Counted from the first letter of the stretch, positions 24,897-33,666 are shown. The stretch is DNA of 64,000 nt from Scybalenecus merdavium (GCA_018714405.1 DVNM01000012.1:31055-95054); one strand, 5' to 3'. A program made the numbers and translations. Notes: generated by a model from the letters alone, not told the origin.

Positions 24897-25028
24897 ATGG
24901 CGTGTATCCATGCCTGTCCGCAAAAGGCCATCCGGCTGACGATCCCGGAAAAGAATCCGCAGGCACGTTACCGCAATGCGCAGGTGACTCTGGCGCAGAT
25001 CATTGCTGCAAATAACCAAAATGTGTAA
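24897..25028 (+). pseudogene. C-terminal remnant of an EFR1-type ferredoxin
   Basis: About 43 codons encode MACIHACPQKAIRLT and ARYRNAQVTLAQIIAANNQ. This matches the last 4Fe-4S cluster and tail of EFR1-family (flavodoxin-ferredoxin) proteins. Only CxxCxxxCP remains, because the first cysteine position is arginine in the upstream reading. The flavodoxin domain and first cluster are missing, and the sequence before it is not homologous in any frame. AGGGG lies before the ATG, so a short peptide could still be made. It is best read as a decayed gene. Confidence 0.55.
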
Positions 25029-25040
25029 TTAAAACTGCAA

Positions 25041-25078
25041 AAAAAGGGAGCTCTGCGCAACACGCAGGGCTCCCTTTA
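25041..25078. terminator. Bidirectional terminator
   Basis: AAAGGGAGCTCTGCG pairs with CGCAGGGCTCCCTTT (one wobble). The A-run on the left gives a T-run for the convergent XRE gene, whose stop is a few bases away. Confidence 0.88.
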
Positions 25079-25085
25079 TGTGTAT

Positions 25086-25487
25086 TTAGTTTTTGGGATC
25101 TTCGCTGCAAAGCTCGTTGATAAAGTGCAGCAGCTTTGTCTTGTCGTCAAAATTCATCATGCGGGTTTTCATCAGCACATATTGTTCAAATTCCGTTAAA
25201 TTGATAATTTGCGTATCTGTGCGGCGTATTTTTTCAACGTCGGGTGCGTCACAGACTTTCAAGCCGGATGGTTTGCCTTCGGTACTTTCGGAAAGCAGCT
25301 GGTCGGTCGTCACGCCGTAAAGCCTGGACAGTTTGACCAGCAGTTCGTAGCTTGGCCGCGTTTCTCCCTCATATCTGGCGTAAGTTGCGCGGCCGATCCT
25401 TAAAATGTCGGCCACCTGCTGCTGGGACAAATGGTTTGCTTTTCGGTAGGTTTTCAGCGTTTTTCCAAGTTGAATATAGCCTGTCAT
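25086..25487 (-). CDS. XRE-family transcriptional regulator
   Basis: The 133-residue protein begins with a Cro/C1-type helix-turn-helix over residues 7-62 (LSQQQVADILRIGRATYARY, PSYELLVKLSRLYGV). The C-terminal region has no recognised domain and contains a helical LTEFEQYVLMKTRMM stretch. GGAGGTG precedes ATG 25487. Its promoter (minus strand, TTGACT-17-TAGACT) is framed by TTGTG/CACAA half-sites, so autoregulation is possible. The target is unknown; the closest divergent gene is the GH16 lipoprotein gene 400 bases away. Confidence 0.88.
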   Translation of the reverse strand: MTGYIQLGKTLKTYRKANHLSQQQVADILRIGRATYARYEGETRPSYELLVKLSRLYGVTTDQLLSESTEGKPSGLKVCDAPDVEKIRRTDTQIINLTEFEQYVLMKTRMMNFDDKTKLLHFINELCSEDPKN

Positions 25488-25519
25488 TCTGTCGCACCTC
25501 CTCTCATTCTGTTGTGAAC

Positions 25520-25548
25520 AGTCTACACAAAATTCGGCAAAAAGTCAA
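25520..25548 (-). promoter_or_regulatory. Promoter and possible operator of the XRE gene
   Basis: On the minus strand: TTGACT (25548-25543), 17-base spacer, TAGACT (25525-25520). TTGTG (25512-25516) and CACAA (25526-25530) flank the -10. A further inverted repeat, ACGGTT-N7-AACCGT, lies at about 25582-25600. The rest of the roughly 400-base gap up to the GH16 gene shows only that gene's promoter. Confidence 0.5.
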
Positions 25549-25819
25549 TAGCGCCAACAAAATGTGACAGATTTTACCATAACGGTTGTGTAAAAAACCG
25601 TAAAATATTACACCGTTTAAAGCGATCTGAGGGGCACAGTTTTTTTCTGCATTTTTTGTGTTTTCTGCGCGCGGCGGGCCGATTGCATTTTGTGCATAAA
25701 ACGCAGTGGCCTTGTGTTTGGACATGCTCTTTATACCTGCGGCACATTTATGCGAAACCGTTTGGAATGATCCGCGGGAATTTTGTGAATTATTTTATAT
25801 TTTACGTTTGAATTAAAAA

Positions 25820-25849
25820 TTGACAAGCCGATTTTGAATTTTATATAAT
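25820..25849 (+). promoter_or_regulatory. Promoter of the GH16 lipoprotein gene
   Basis: TTGACA (25820-25825), 18-base spacer, TATAAT (25844-25849). Both boxes are perfect consensus. The predicted transcript start is near 25856. Confidence 0.85.
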
Positions 25850-25893
25850 AAAAACGGAAGATGTGCACTGCTGTTTCAGAGAGGGGTTATTCT

Positions 25894-26943
25894 ATGAAGA
25901 AAATCATTTCCGCTTTGCTCGCGGGTGCCGTGGCGGTCGCCGGGTGCGCGGCGCTGGCCGGCTGCAGCAATGCCGAGAGCTCGGACAACACTTGGAAAGA
26001 CGCCGGTTACGACCTGTCGCTGCCGGTGCTTGGGCAGGACGGCTGGTACATGGTGTTTGAGGATGAATTTGAAGGGGATGCGCTGAACCAGAACATCCAG
26101 TTCGGTGAACGCTACACCGGTTCCAAAGAAATCTGGACCACATCGCCGCACGCGATCCGCTGGGAAAGCAACGACGCCGACAAGCCGGAGCAGGCCTGCT
26201 GGTGGTGCCCCGAGATGGTGGAGGTCAAGGACGGCAATGCCATCGTCCATTCGCGCTATGAGACAGACCATGAATGTGACGGCGACTGTCCGGCCGAGGG
26301 GCGCTTTACCGGCGGTATTGAAACGCGCCGCGTGGTCGGCGACGCGAACGACAACAAGGGCTCCAGCGATGAACTGCTTTTTGCCCAGGCGTTCGGTTAT
26401 TTTGAAACACGCGTCAAGTTCCCGGATGCAGACGGCATGTGGTCGGCGTTCTGGCTGCAGTCTTCCAATATGCGCAAGCCTGCGGCTGCCGGCGTAGACG
26501 GCACGGAGATCGACGTGTATGAAAGCGCTTTTCGCCGCAGCAAATCCAGCAAAATGGGGCATGCGCTGCTGTGGAACGGTTACGGGGAATATGCGCAGTC
26601 TGAAGCGGTGATCCAGGATCTGGAGCAGGACCTTTACGACGGCGAATACCACACCTTTGCTTTAAAGTGGACGCCGGAATACTATGTGTTTTACATAGAC
26701 GGTGAGGCGACCTGGGCGTCTATGGGCGGCGGTGTTTCGCACGTTAAGGAATTTTTACGCCTGACCTGCGAGATCGACGCGGGCGACGAGTGGGGCCCGC
26801 ACGGCCAGAAGATCGGTGCGTTTGACGGCACCGAGGACGCGCCGTTTTATATCGATTACGTCAAGGTCTGGCAGAATGAAAATTATGCGGCCTATGAAAT
26901 TTCAGACGACTGCTTTGCCGGCACGCTCGATATGGCGAACTAA
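25894..26943 (+). CDS. GH16 family beta-glucanase lipoprotein
   Basis: The 349-residue lipoprotein has the lipobox LAGC after a signal peptide (MKKIISALLAG...). The GH16 active-site signature is EIDVYE, with nucleophile Glu205 and acid/base Glu210. Jelly-roll landmarks are present: FEDEFEGDALN near the start, YFETRVKFPDADGMWSAFWL and HTFALKWTPEYYVFYIDG. It should cut beta-1,3/1,4-glucans or a related polysaccharide at the cell surface. An unusual cysteine-containing loop (HECDGDCPAEGRFTG) lies before the first catalytic sheet. ATG 25894 follows GAGGGG. A strong promoter and a downstream terminator make it monocistronic. Confidence 0.92.
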   Translation: MKKIISALLAGAVAVAGCAALAGCSNAESSDNTWKDAGYDLSLPVLGQDGWYMVFEDEFEGDALNQNIQFGERYTGSKEIWTTSPHAIRWESNDADKPEQACWWCPEMVEVKDGNAIVHSRYETDHECDGDCPAEGRFTGGIETRRVVGDANDNKGSSDELLFAQAFGYFETRVKFPDADGMWSAFWLQSSNMRKPAAAGVDGTEIDVYESAFRRSKSSKMGHALLWNGYGEYAQSEAVIQDLEQDLYDGEYHTFALKWTPEYYVFYIDGEATWASMGGGVSHVKEFLRLTCEIDAGDEWGPHGQKIGAFDGTEDAPFYIDYVKVWQNENYAAYEISDDCFAGTLDMAN

Positions 26944-26964
26944 TTGAACAGACAGATAAAAAAG

Positions 26965-26996
26965 AACACCGGAGAAAGTTTGCTTTCTCCGGTGTT
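26965..26996. terminator. Bidirectional terminator
   Basis: A perfect 14-bp stem (AACACCGGAGAAAG / CTTTCTCCGGTGTT) with a four-base loop lies between the convergent GH16 and tatD genes. The T-run is stronger in the minus direction. Confidence 0.9.
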
Positions 26997-27002
26997 GCTG
27001 TT

Positions 27003-27770
27003 TTATTTCCCATTCCAGAACAGCCGTTTGGCGTTTTTGGCGGTAACGTCGATGATCTCCTGCGCCGTGCAGCCCAGAAGCGAAGCGGCTTTTTGTGCAA
27101 CGAAAGCGATTTTGGCGCTGTCGTTGCGCCGGCCGCGGTACGGTTCGGGTGACATGTAGGGGCAGTCTGTTTCAAACAAAATGCGCTCTTTTGGTATTTC
27201 CTGCAAAACTTCAGTCGCTTTTCTGGCGTTTTTAAACGTCAAAACACCGCCAAAGCCCAGGTACATGCCGATGTCTAAAATTTCTTTGGCCATTTCACGC
27301 GAACCGGAAAAGGCGTGCAAAACGCCTGTCGGTTTGTATTTTTTTAAGATCTCCAGCGTGTCGCCGTGCGCTTCGCGGTCGTGCACGATGACCGGCAGGC
27401 CGAGCCGGTTGGCCAATTCCAGCTGCGCTTCAAAAAAAGCGCGCTGTTTTTCTTTTGTGGAGCTCATCCAGTGGTAATCGAGCCCGATCTCGCCGACGGC
27501 TACGCACTTTTCATCTGCCAGCAGTGCTTCGATCTTTTCCAGGTCCTTTGGCGTGCAGCCCTCCAGGTTTTCGGGGTGCAGTCCGGCAGCAAAGAAAATG
27601 TAGCCGTATTGCCGGCTCAGGCCGCGGTTGAACAGGCTGCTTTCTACATCGCAGCCGCAGCTGATCACGCGGCTGACGCCCTGCTCGGGCAGCGCGGTCA
27701 GCAGTTCGGCACGGTCGGGCGCAAACTGTTCGTCGTCATAGTGGGCATGGGTGTCGATGATGCCGGTCAT
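27003..27770 (-). CDS. tatD: TatD family metal-dependent hydrolase
   Basis: The 255-residue TIM-barrel hydrolase has the metal ligands in place: DTHAHYDD at the N-terminus, GLHPE, VGEIGLDYH, VIVHDREAH, VLHAFSG, and ETDCPYMSPEPYRG near the end. TatD proteins have 3'-5' DNase activity and may act in DNA repair or D-aminoacyl hydrolysis. The start overlaps the stop of metG by four bases (ATGA). metG-tatD coupling is very common in Firmicutes. It is the last gene of the nagB-metG transcription unit. Confidence 0.95.
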   Translation of the reverse strand: MTGIIDTHAHYDDEQFAPDRAELLTALPEQGVSRVISCGCDVESSLFNRGLSRQYGYIFFAAGLHPENLEGCTPKDLEKIEALLADEKCVAVGEIGLDYHWMSSTKEKQRAFFEAQLELANRLGLPVIVHDREAHGDTLEILKKYKPTGVLHAFSGSREMAKEILDIGMYLGFGGVLTFKNARKATEVLQEIPKERILFETDCPYMSPEPYRGRRNDSAKIAFVAQKAASLLGCTAQEIIDVTAKNAKRLFWNGK

Positions 27771-29710
27771 CGCAGACGCGCTCCGGGGACAATGCCGTCT
27801 AAAAATGCTACCTTAACGCCGCCGTCCGGGGTGTCGGCCGCCAGCAGCATGCCGTTGCTCATTTCCCCGCACAGCTTGGCCGGCTTCAGGTTGGCCACCA
27901 CGACCACCGTTTTGCCGATCAGTTCCTCCGGCTTGTACCACGGCGCAATGCCGGAAACGATCTGTCTGGGTGTACCGCTGCCGTCGTCCACAGTGATCTT
28001 CAGCAGCTTTTTGGCGCGCTTTACAGGCACACAGTCGGTGATCTTTGCGGCGACCAGGCGTGTGTCCATAAAGTGGTCGATCGTGATCTCTTTGATCTCT
28101 TCTTTTTTCTCTTCCTTGGCTTCCGGTGCTTTTTCTGCTTTGTTCGAGATGATCTTGTTCAGTTCCTCAATCTCTTTTTCCACGTCAATGCGCGGGAACA
28201 GGGCGGTGCCCTTGTGCACCGTCACGTTCTGGGGCAGCACGCCGAATTTCGCGGCGTTCTCGTAGGTGGTCATGCTTTCGTCGGCACCGATCTGCGCCCA
28301 TGCGTTCGGCATTGTCGTCGGCATGAAGCACGACAGGAGCGTCGTTGTGATACGGATCGTCTCCAGCAGGTTGTAAAGCACACTGGCCAGACGGGCCTTT
28401 TTGCTCTCGTCCTTGCCGAGCACCCAGGGCGTGGTCTCGTCAATGTATTTGTTGGCGCGGGAAATGACCTTGAAAATTTCGGCCAGCGCCACGTTCAGCT
28501 GCGTGCTGTCGATGGCGTTGTCCACCAGATCACGCAGAGCCAGTGCACTGTCGATCAGTTCCTGGTCGATCTCGGCGGTCTCGCGCGCTTCGGGCAGTGT
28601 GCCGCCAAAGTATTTTTCCACCATGGCCACGGTGCGCGACACCAGGTTGCCCAGGTCGTTGGCCAGGTCGGCGTTGATGCGGTTGATCATAATCTCGTTC
28701 GAGAACGAGCTGTCGGCGCCAAGCGCCATTTCGCGCAGGATGTGGTAGCGGATCGCGTCCGCGCCGTAACGCTCGCCCAGCACGAACGGGTCTACTACGT
28801 TGCCGAGCGATTTGCTCATCTTCTGCCCGTTGAACGTGATCCAGCCGTGCACGGCCAGGTGCTTCGGCAGCGGCAGGTCAAGCGCCATCAGCATGGCGGG
28901 CCAGATGATGGCGTGAAAACGCATAATGTCTTTGGCTACCATATGCACGTCGGCCGGCCAGTACTTTTCAAAATCACTGTATTTTTCGTTTTTGTAGCCG
29001 AGCGCCGAAATATAGTTGGACAGCGCGTCTACCCAAACATAGACCACATGCTTTTGGTCAAACGTGACCGGAATGCCCCAGGTAAACGAGGTGCGCGACA
29101 CGCAGATGTCTTCCAGGCCGGGTTTGATGAAGTTGTTGACCAGTTCAATGGCTCTTGTCTTCGGCTGCAGGTAGTCGGTCTCGGTCAAAAGCTTTTCGAT
29201 CCGCTCGGCAAAGGGGGAGATCTTCAGAAAATAGGCTTCCTCCTTTGCTTCGGTCACCTCACGGCCGCACTCGGGGCATTTGCCGTCCACCAGCTGGCTT
29301 TCGGTCCAAAAGCTTTCGCACGGCGTGCAGTATTTGCCGACGTATTCGCCTTTATAAATGTAGCCGCGGTCATAAAGCTCTTTAAAGATCTTCTGCACGG
29401 TTTCCACATGGTAATCGTCGGTCGTGCGGATATAGCGGTCGTAGCTGATGTTCATGTATTTCCACAGCTTTTTGAAAATCTCCACGATCTCGTCCACATA
29501 CTGCTTGGGCGTTACGCCTTTTTCGGCGGCTTTTTGTTCGATTTTCAGCCCGTGCTCGTCGGTGCCGGTCAAAAACAGCACGTCTTTGCCCTGCATCCTT
29601 TTGTAGCGGGCGATCGAGTCGCAGGCCACCGTTGTGTAGCAGTGGCCGATGTGCGGATTGCCGGAGGGGTAGTAGATCGGGGTCGTGATGTAAAACTTTT
29701 CTTTTTCCAT
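27767..29710 (-). CDS. metG: Methionyl-tRNA synthetase
   Basis: The 647-residue class I synthetase charges tRNA-Met. The HIGH motif is HIGH at residues 20-23 (GNPHIGHCYT) and KMSKS is at 297-301 (GQKMSKSLGN). A CxxC zinc knuckle lies between them (CTPCESF...GKCPECGRE). The C-terminal 110 residues form the tRNA-binding EMAP/Trbp111-like domain (ITIDHFMDTRLVAAKI, ANLKPAKLCGEMSNGM), as in the long bacterial form. AAAGGAGG precedes the ATG. It starts 18 bases after the small lipoprotein gene and overlaps tatD. Confidence 0.98.
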   Translation of the reverse strand: MEKEKFYITTPIYYPSGNPHIGHCYTTVACDSIARYKRMQGKDVLFLTGTDEHGLKIEQKAAEKGVTPKQYVDEIVEIFKKLWKYMNISYDRYIRTTDDYHVETVQKIFKELYDRGYIYKGEYVGKYCTPCESFWTESQLVDGKCPECGREVTEAKEEAYFLKISPFAERIEKLLTETDYLQPKTRAIELVNNFIKPGLEDICVSRTSFTWGIPVTFDQKHVVYVWVDALSNYISALGYKNEKYSDFEKYWPADVHMVAKDIMRFHAIIWPAMLMALDLPLPKHLAVHGWITFNGQKMSKSLGNVVDPFVLGERYGADAIRYHILREMALGADSSFSNEIMINRINADLANDLGNLVSRTVAMVEKYFGGTLPEARETAEIDQELIDSALALRDLVDNAIDSTQLNVALAEIFKVISRANKYIDETTPWVLGKDESKKARLASVLYNLLETIRITTTLLSCFMPTTMPNAWAQIGADESMTTYENAAKFGVLPQNVTVHKGTALFPRIDVEKEIEELNKIISNKAEKAPEAKEEKKEEIKEITIDHFMDTRLVAAKITDCVPVKRAKKLLKITVDDGSGTPRQIVSGIAPWYKPEELIGKTVVVVANLKPAKLCGEMSNGMLLAADTPDGGVKVAFLDGIVPGARLR

Positions 29711-29728
29711 ACGCGGTGCCTCCTTTGA

Positions 29729-30202
29729 TTAATCCAGGTTTAATGTGAAAACAGACTGCTCGCCTGTGTCGCTTCTTGTTTCAGTCGCTTCGCCGGTTGT
29801 TAGGTTGACAACGACTCTGGCGTAAAGCGTGTCGCCGAAAAATACCTGAAAGCTGTAGCTGTCACCGTCAGGTACGCGGCCGTTGACTGTATAGTTTTCT
29901 CCGTAATGTGTCTGCAGTTTGCTCAGCGCTTCGTTCACGCTCATGGCGTTGACATCCGGCAGGGTCATAGCGTTTGCGCCGCCGGATGTTTCAGAGTCAG
30001 CCGGGTCTGCACTTTGCGTGTCGGTGCCACCGGTAGACTGTGCGGATGCTTTATCGTTTGTATCGCTTTGTGCCGTGTTTTGTGCTTTGCCGGCATTTTG
30101 CATTTCGGCGGCACTGCAGGCAGCCAATCCGGCGAAAAACAGTAACGTACAGCCAAGTGCCGCACATTTTTGCAAAATGGCTTTGAAACGGATTTTCTGC
30201 AT
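29729..30202 (-). CDS. Small lipoprotein with PepSY-like C-terminal region
   Basis: The 157-residue protein has a signal peptide ending in the lipobox LAAC, then a Ser/Thr/Asp/Gln-rich linker of about 55 residues. A compact C-terminal domain follows (VNEALSKLQTHYGENYTV, VVVNLTTGEATETRSDTGE). Its strand-turn-strand pattern resembles PepSY-type domains. ATG 30202 is preferred; a TTG at 30211 is also in frame, and both stand close to AGAG. It lies 21 bases after nagB and before metG, so it probably travels in the same transcript. Function unknown. Confidence 0.75.
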   Translation of the reverse strand: MQKIRFKAILQKCAALGCTLLFFAGLAACSAAEMQNAGKAQNTAQSDTNDKASAQSTGGTDTQSADPADSETSGGANAMTLPDVNAMSVNEALSKLQTHYGENYTVNGRVPDGDSYSFQVFFGDTLYARVVVNLTTGEATETRSDTGEQSVFTLNLD

Positions 30203-30223
30203 ATGTTTCAACTCTTTGTACGC

Positions 30224-30955
30224 TTATTTTTTCAGCAGGCTTGCCGCAGCGCGGTCCAGCATGATGGTCGCGTTCGGGTGCAGCCGCAGGACGCATGCCG
30301 GGCACATCGGGCTGATTTCGCCCTCCACCATCTGCTGCACGGCCTGCGCTTTGTTTTCGCCGGTCGCGATCAAAAGGATCTTGCGCGCACGCATGATGGA
30401 GCCGATGCCCATCGTCAGCGCCTGGGTCGGCACCTCGTCAATGGAGTTGAAAAAGCGTGCGTTGTCGCGGATCGTGCGCTCGTCCAGCGTTACGATGTGG
30501 CTGCCCTCCGGAAAATGGTCGCAGGGCTCGTTGAACGCAATGTGGCCGTCGGAACCGATGCCGAGCAGCTGTATGTCAATGCCGCCGGCCGCTTCGATCA
30601 TTTTGTCGTAAGCGGCACATTCTGCCTCAGTATTTTCTGCATTGCCGTTCAAAAAATGCGTGTTGTCCTCGCAGATGTCGATGTGGCGGAACAGGTTGTC
30701 GTGCATAAAGCTGTAGTAGCTGTTTTCGTTATGTACGTCCAGGCCGCAGTATTCGTCCAGGTTAAAGCTGGTCACGCCGGCAAAGCTGACGGCTTTTTCC
30801 TCATACAGGCGGATCATGGTCTTGTAAGGGATCAGGGCGGTGGAGCCGGTCGCCAGACCGAGCACGGCGTTCGGTTTTTCGGTGACCTGCGATGCGATCA
30901 GGCTGCCGGAGGCGGTGCTGATCTCGTTTTCGTTGTCAAAAATCAGGATGTTCAT
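30224..30955 (-). CDS. nagB: Glucosamine-6-phosphate deaminase
   Basis: The 243-residue protein has the normal NagB length. It converts glucosamine 6-phosphate to fructose 6-phosphate and ammonia in amino-sugar use. Motifs: LGLATGSTALIPY (phosphate loop), FNLDEYCGL, GIGSDGHIAFNEP (catalytic region) and IMRARKILLIATGENKAQA. ATG 30955 has AAGGAG seven bases upstream, and the longer basic extension is not supported. No nagA or transporter lies nearby. It heads a unit that also holds a lipoprotein gene, metG and tatD. Confidence 0.96.
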   Translation of the reverse strand: MNILIFDNENEISTASGSLIASQVTEKPNAVLGLATGSTALIPYKTMIRLYEEKAVSFAGVTSFNLDEYCGLDVHNENSYYSFMHDNLFRHIDICEDNTHFLNGNAENTEAECAAYDKMIEAAGGIDIQLLGIGSDGHIAFNEPCDHFPEGSHIVTLDERTIRDNARFFNSIDEVPTQALTMGIGSIMRARKILLIATGENKAQAVQQMVEGEISPMCPACVLRLHPNATIMLDRAAASLLKK

Positions 30956-31019
30956 ACGTCTTCTCCTTTTTCCGTTTTTGCGCAAGGCAAAAGTTTAAAA
31001 TTTACTGTGCTTTTAAAGT

Positions 31020-31048
31020 ATTTTAAAACAATCAGCACTGGCTGTCAA
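31020..31048 (-). promoter_or_regulatory. Promoter of the nagB-metG-tatD unit
   Basis: On the minus strand: TTGACA (31048-31043), 17-base spacer, TAAAAT (31025-31020). The -35 hexamer overlaps the last codons and stop of the upstream vanZ-like gene. Confidence 0.8.
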
Positions 31049-31503
31049 GCGGCGTGCTTTGTTCTTTCGGCGATCAGGCGCAGCAAAAGCAGCAGCGCCA
31101 AAAACAAGGCGGCGCCGGCAATGCCGCCCGCCGTGTCCAAAAGCCAGTCGGTAAACTGGCAGGCGCGACCCTCCACAAAAAGCTGGTGCACTTCGTCGGT
31201 TATGGCATAAAGCGAAGTCAGGACGGCCGCCCAGATGCCCCAATGCTTTTTGCCGCTTTGGTACAGGGCATTTGCAAACAGAAAGCCGAGCCCGGCGTAC
31301 TCTGCAAAATGCGCGCCTTTGCGTACTGCAAAGCTCGTCAGCGTTTGCCCCAGTATTTTTTCCAGCGCCAAAAGCACATTGCCGCTTTGTTCTATAGACT
31401 GCGCCGCCGTGCGCGAGGAAAAGTAAAAAATCAGTGCCATACATACCAGGCAGAGCGCCCAGCTCACGCCGCGCCGGATCTGTTTAGTCTGTTCGCGCTG
31501 CAT
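31045..31503 (-). CDS. VanZ-like membrane protein
   Basis: The 152-residue protein has about four membrane segments. The family signature is clear: FYFSSRTA with following QS, RKGAHFAEYAGLGFLFANAL, and DEVHQLFVEGRACQFTDWLL ending in DTAGG. VanZ-like proteins are widespread in Firmicutes; the original member gives low-level teicoplanin resistance, while most have no known role. The ATG overlaps the 3' end of the substrate-binding protein gene by 20 bases, so translation is probably coupled. Confidence 0.92.
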   Translation of the reverse strand: MQREQTKQIRRGVSWALCLVCMALIFYFSSRTAAQSIEQSGNVLLALEKILGQTLTSFAVRKGAHFAEYAGLGFLFANALYQSGKKHWGIWAAVLTSLYAITDEVHQLFVEGRACQFTDWLLDTAGGIAGAALFLALLLLLRLIAERTKHAA

Positions 31504-33142
31504 TGCAGAAATTCACACGGCCGCTGCCGGCATGGAACTGGATCCCGGTCACGTTTTTGGCACTGGCGTAGTAACTGGTCTCAAAAAAGACGGGGCAGAC
31601 GGAATATGTATCCAAGATTTTCTTTTCACAGTCGGCGCACAGTTCAGCCTCGCTGCTGCTGCGTCCGGCCAGCGTTTGCAGCTCACTGGCAAATGCGCTC
31701 GTGCCGGCGGAAGAATAGGCGGCGGTGGCGTTGATGGACTGGATAAAGGCATAGGGGTTGTCGGACGTGGCCTGAAAACGCATGAATGCCAGCTGGTAGT
31801 TGCCGGCGGCAACGCGGCTTTGCAGTTCGCTTTCGCTGAGCACTTCGGTTTTCATGGTAAAATCGATCTCCTGCGCGTCATCACCGGAGCCGTAGCGGCC
31901 GATCTTGCCGATCGAAGCCTGTACGTCCTGGAAAACTTCCAGCACATACTCCTCCATGTCTGAAGTGGTCAGCACCGTCAGCGTCACGGTGCTCATGTCG
32001 GTTTCCTCCAGGCCTTTTTCCCACAGTTCGGTCGCGTTTTGTGTGTCTTGTGTGTAAACGGCGTTCGGCGCGCTGTCACGGTAGGCGCTGCCGCCGGTCA
32101 TACATGACGGCGGAATGTAACCGGTCGCCGTCTGCAGGTAGTCGGTTTTGCTCAAATCGGCCTGGCCGAATGCCGTGCAAAGCGCATGGCGGATGTTGCT
32201 GTTCGCCAGGAATTCATCCGAACAGTTGAACACAAAGCTCCAGAGTGTGTCGGTGTAGGGCAGGGCGGTAATGCCTTCTTCCTCAGCCTGCACGGCTGCG
32301 GCCTCATGACCGCTCAAAAACGCGGCGTCATACAGACCGGACAGCAGGTTTTCTGTAATGCTTGCACGGTCTTCGTTGACGGTCAGCGTCAGCCGGGTCA
32401 CTTTTGTCGGCGACGGGCCGCTGTAGGATTTGTTTTGGCTGAGCACATAGGAGGTGTCGAGTTCGCTGGAAACATAAAACTGGCCGTTAAACATGGCGTA
32501 TTTAAGCTCCAGCCCGTAACGGCCTTTGGTCGCTTCAAAAAATGCGCGGTTGCAAGGCGCGGCCACGGCCGTTGCCAGCGTGTTCAAAAAGCCGCTGTCC
32601 GCCTGTGCCAGCCGGATCACCAGCGTGTAGTCGTCGGTCGCTTCTACACCGAGGGCAGACACGCTTTTTTTGCCGGCTTGGATGTCCTGCGCATTTTCAA
32701 TGCCGGAAATCGAGGAAAACAGCGGGCACTGCGTGTTTGGGTCTGCCGCGCGCTGCAGGGCAAATACAAAATCGTCCGCCGTCACGTCCGGCGCAAAATT
32801 TTCGCCCATCAATTCTTTGATCGCGTCGCTGATGTGCCATTTGCATCCCTGTTTCAGGTGAAATGTGTATGTCCTGCCGCTGTCGGTCACTTCCCAGCTT
32901 TCGGCAGTGCCCGGGCGCACGGTGCCGTCGTCGTCCACGCGCACCAGCCCCTCATACACGTTTTCCATGATCAGGAAATCGTCCTGCGTGGCGGCGATCT
33001 GCGGGTCATAGCTGGTCACGTCGCCGGAAAACGGGTAAATCAGATTCAGTGTGTTGTCGCCGGAGGAACAGCCGGCAAAAAGGCCGGCGCAAAGCGCGCA
33101 GCAAAGCAGCAGGGCAAAAGCGGTTTTCAGTCGTTTTTTCAT
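31484..33142 (-). CDS. ABC transporter oligopeptide-binding lipoprotein (SBP family 5)
   Basis: The 552-residue extracellular binding protein has a signal peptide and lipobox FAGCSS. The family 5 pattern is visible: YDPQIAATQDDFLIMENVYE (first lobe), WEVTDSGRTYTFHLKQGCKW, and VTADDFVFALQRAADP. Such proteins capture peptides or nickel chelates for an ABC importer. No permease or ATPase gene lies next to it, so it may be an orphan. ATG 33142 is chosen because a normal signal peptide begins there; two upstream in-frame ATGs are possible. It is followed by the VanZ-like gene and preceded by a broken S66 peptidase gene. Confidence 0.88.
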   Translation of the reverse strand: MKKRLKTAFALLLCCALCAGLFAGCSSGDNTLNLIYPFSGDVTSYDPQIAATQDDFLIMENVYEGLVRVDDDGTVRPGTAESWEVTDSGRTYTFHLKQGCKWHISDAIKELMGENFAPDVTADDFVFALQRAADPNTQCPLFSSISGIENAQDIQAGKKSVSALGVEATDDYTLVIRLAQADSGFLNTLATAVAAPCNRAFFEATKGRYGLELKYAMFNGQFYVSSELDTSYVLSQNKSYSGPSPTKVTRLTLTVNEDRASITENLLSGLYDAAFLSGHEAAAVQAEEEGITALPYTDTLWSFVFNCSDEFLANSNIRHALCTAFGQADLSKTDYLQTATGYIPPSCMTGGSAYRDSAPNAVYTQDTQNATELWEKGLEETDMSTVTLTVLTTSDMEEYVLEVFQDVQASIGKIGRYGSGDDAQEIDFTMKTEVLSESELQSRVAAGNYQLAFMRFQATSDNPYAFIQSINATAAYSSAGTSAFASELQTLAGRSSSEAELCADCEKKILDTYSVCPVFFETSYYASAKNVTGIQFHAGSGRVNFCNAARTD

Positions 33143-33193
33143 ATTCTTCGTCTCCGTCATCTTCTTTATCATCAAAAAGTTCTTAGGTTTGGT

Positions 33194-33666
33194 TTAAAGC
33201 ACTGCGCTTTCCAAAATGGAAAAGCGCCCGGTCGTACAGTCTGTTTCTGCCTGTGCGCCGTACGGCAGAATGAACATTGGCGAGGAATGGCCAAAATTCA
33301 GGCCGGCTAAAACCGGTAGGTCTTTTCTGCCGTATTTGTCGCGCACGATATGCATGATCTCCTGGTGCAAAACGGCGCTGTGCTGGAATCGTTCCCGCCG
33401 ATGTTGCAGAACACCGCGTCTATCTCGGGGGTTTGAAAAGCCCAGTTTATGTCGTCTGCGCGCAGCTTCGGGTGGTCGCGCAATTCGTCTTCCGGTTTTA
33501 ATGCGTTCGGCGCCGCCGTCACATGCAAGCCGAATTCCTCTTTCAGCCGCCGGATCCCAAGGCGGTATTTCCAGTGGATGTCCGGCGCGCCGGCGGCGCC
33601 CCAGGACGGACTGACCGCTGCCACGGTGTTGCCTTTGTGCAGTTTTTTCGGCTTGATCAGATCCAT
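33194..33666 (-). pseudogene. LD-carboxypeptidase / MccF-like S66 peptidase, deleted and frameshifted
   Basis: Two pieces of one gene lie in different frames. From ATG 33666 the first about 95 codons encode a good N-terminus (VAAVSPSWGA, DAVFCNIGGNDS, which carries the catalytic serine motif). The sequence then slips out of frame. A second frame ends with VLAGLNFGHSSPMFILPYGA, typical of the S66 C-terminus. About 180 residues of the middle, including the remaining catalytic residues, are missing. Family members are about 330 residues long and cleave LD-peptide bonds or, as MccF, detoxify microcin C-like compounds. A good promoter still stands upstream. Confidence 0.85.
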
